7,081 bases of DNA from the NCBI GenBank assembly GCA_003508605.1, contig DNUB01000069.1, positions 1 through 7,081 on the forward strand, read 5' to 3'. Positions 6,793 through 7,081 of this stretch are shown one piece after another. Made by a program: the position numbers and the translations under genes. Under the pieces are notes generated by a model. The model saw nothing but the letters and a program-made list of their open reading frames with translations, ran no database searches and was not told where the DNA came from. Numbering within the stretch: the first letter of the stretch is position 1; each line of letters begins with the position of its first letter. The stretch is from Oscillospiraceae bacterium (GTDB taxonomy: Bacteria > Bacillota > Clostridia > Oscillospirales > Ruminococcaceae).

Positions 6793-6821
6793 ATTTTACC
6801 ATATTTATACTGTTTTGTAAA
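6793..6821 (-). promoter_or_regulatory. Sigma-A-type promoter for trmL-degV
   Basis: The minus strand has -35 TTTACA (6816-6821), a 17-nt spacer and -10 TAAAAT (6793-6798), each one base from consensus. The predicted start near 6786 is about 5 bases before the repeat boundary. The trmL leader would be about 140 nt and would consist mostly of the repeat. Confidence 0.7.
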
Positions 6822-6866
6822 TGGATAGCCGCACCAAATATATTACCTAACATAATTTACGGCAGC

Positions 6867-6907
6867 AAAAAGGCATTCCGCACTTTTTCAATACAGAACG
6901 CCTTTTT
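6867..6907 (-). terminator. Intrinsic terminator of an upstream minus-strand unit
   Basis: On the minus strand AAAAAGGCGTTC pairs with GAATGCCTTTTT across a 17-nt loop; the arms are 12 bp with one G-U wobble, and the 3' arm supplies the U-tract. On the plus strand the same position is an A-C mismatch, so the minus direction is favoured. It indicates a transcript arriving from the right edge of the window, separate from trmL. Confidence 0.65.
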
Positions 6908-6920
6908 CTATGCTGTACAT

Positions 6921-7043
6921 TTATTTTCCTGCCGCCGTATACATAACGGCGGAAATACAAATACAGCCGTCCCTTTCATAGGCAAGAAAACGCAGCCCGT
7001 CCTCCGCCGCATTTGCGGAATATTTTAAGGCAACGCCGCACAA
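6921..7043 (-). pseudogene. Possible 3' remnant of an unrecognised gene
   Basis: A 40-codon minus-strand open stretch from a TTG-like codon at 7041-7043 to TAA at 6921-6923 ends with the residues YERDGCICISAVMYTAAGK. Its codons resemble those of the real genes nearby, and it stops 13 bases before the terminator at 6867-6907. An in-frame TAA at 7044-7046 separates it from a further open stretch that runs off the window. There is no ribosome binding site, and I recognise no family. It may be the tail of a gene interrupted near the repeat-like motif at 7029-7047, or non-coding sequence. Together with the terminator, promoter and repeat this accounts for the 436 bases to the right of trmL. Confidence 0.25.
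6932..6952. repeat. Short perfect inverted repeat
   Basis: CCGCCGT and ACGGCGG form a 7-bp perfect stem with a 7-nt loop. There is no U-tract on either strand, so it is not an intrinsic terminator by itself. It lies inside the possible gene remnant, about 25 bases from the terminator at 6867-6907. Confidence 0.5.
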
Positions 7044-7047
7044 TTAT
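7029..7047 (+). repeat. Repeat-like end motif, right edge copy
   Basis: GGCAACGCCGCACAATTAT matches the minus-strand sequence at 36-54 at 16 of 19 positions. It points outward past the right edge. Similarity to the left copy is weak beyond this core. It may be the end of a dispersed element that continues outside the window. Confidence 0.4.
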
Positions 7048-7081
7048 TGTCGTTCGAGTGCGCAGTCAGATTTTTCGTCAG

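Noticed and set aside
6789..7028. 79-codon plus-strand frame at the right edge
   Set aside because: It runs across the trmL promoter and a terminator hairpin, has no ribosome binding site and has low-complexity, unfamiliar content.

Overview
The window is a chromosomal stretch from what looks like a Gram-positive Clostridia member, probably near Ruminococcus/Oscillospiraceae. This rests on protein style, AGGAGG-like ribosome binding sites, sigma-A-type promoters, moderate GC and the clustering of lower-glycolysis genes; the genus is an inference. All six confident genes are on the minus strand, so transcription runs from high to low coordinates.

In order of transcription: (a) at the right edge (about 6908-7081) there is a short stretch with coding character but no intact gene, a repeat-like sequence, and a minus-strand terminator (6867-6907). 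(b) A strong promoter (6793-6821) drives a leader that consists mostly of a foldable repeat (6668-6781), then a TrmL-type tRNA 2'-O-methyltransferase (6136-6645) and a DegV-family fatty-acid-binding protein (5180-6049). (c) Directly after degV lies a fuller copy of the same repeat (5004-5163), with 16-bp terminal inverted repeats and a 4-bp flanking duplication: a MITE-like element. (d) A consensus-like promoter (4950-4978) drives pgk (3643-4863), followed by a strong intrinsic terminator (3598-3627). (e) Right after that hairpin comes a TTG-initiated membrane acyltransferase (2499-3578), then tpiA (1698-2471) and gpmI (82-1662).

pgk, tpiA and gpmI encode three lower- or mid-glycolytic enzymes: phosphoglycerate kinase, triosephosphate isomerase and cofactor-independent phosphoglycerate mutase. 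All three keep their expected catalytic residues. The acyltransferase is the outsider: it separates pgk from tpiA, uses a more relaxed codon set, and has no visible promoter. It and the two genes after it probably depend on read-through of the pgk terminator or on an unrecognised internal promoter.

No wholly new multi-gene system is visible. The non-routine content is the pair of MITE-like repeats and their placement against gene ends and a promoter, a second repeat-like motif near both window ends facing outward, the acyltransferase insertion with its unusual start, and an altered ligand-site residue in the DegV protein.
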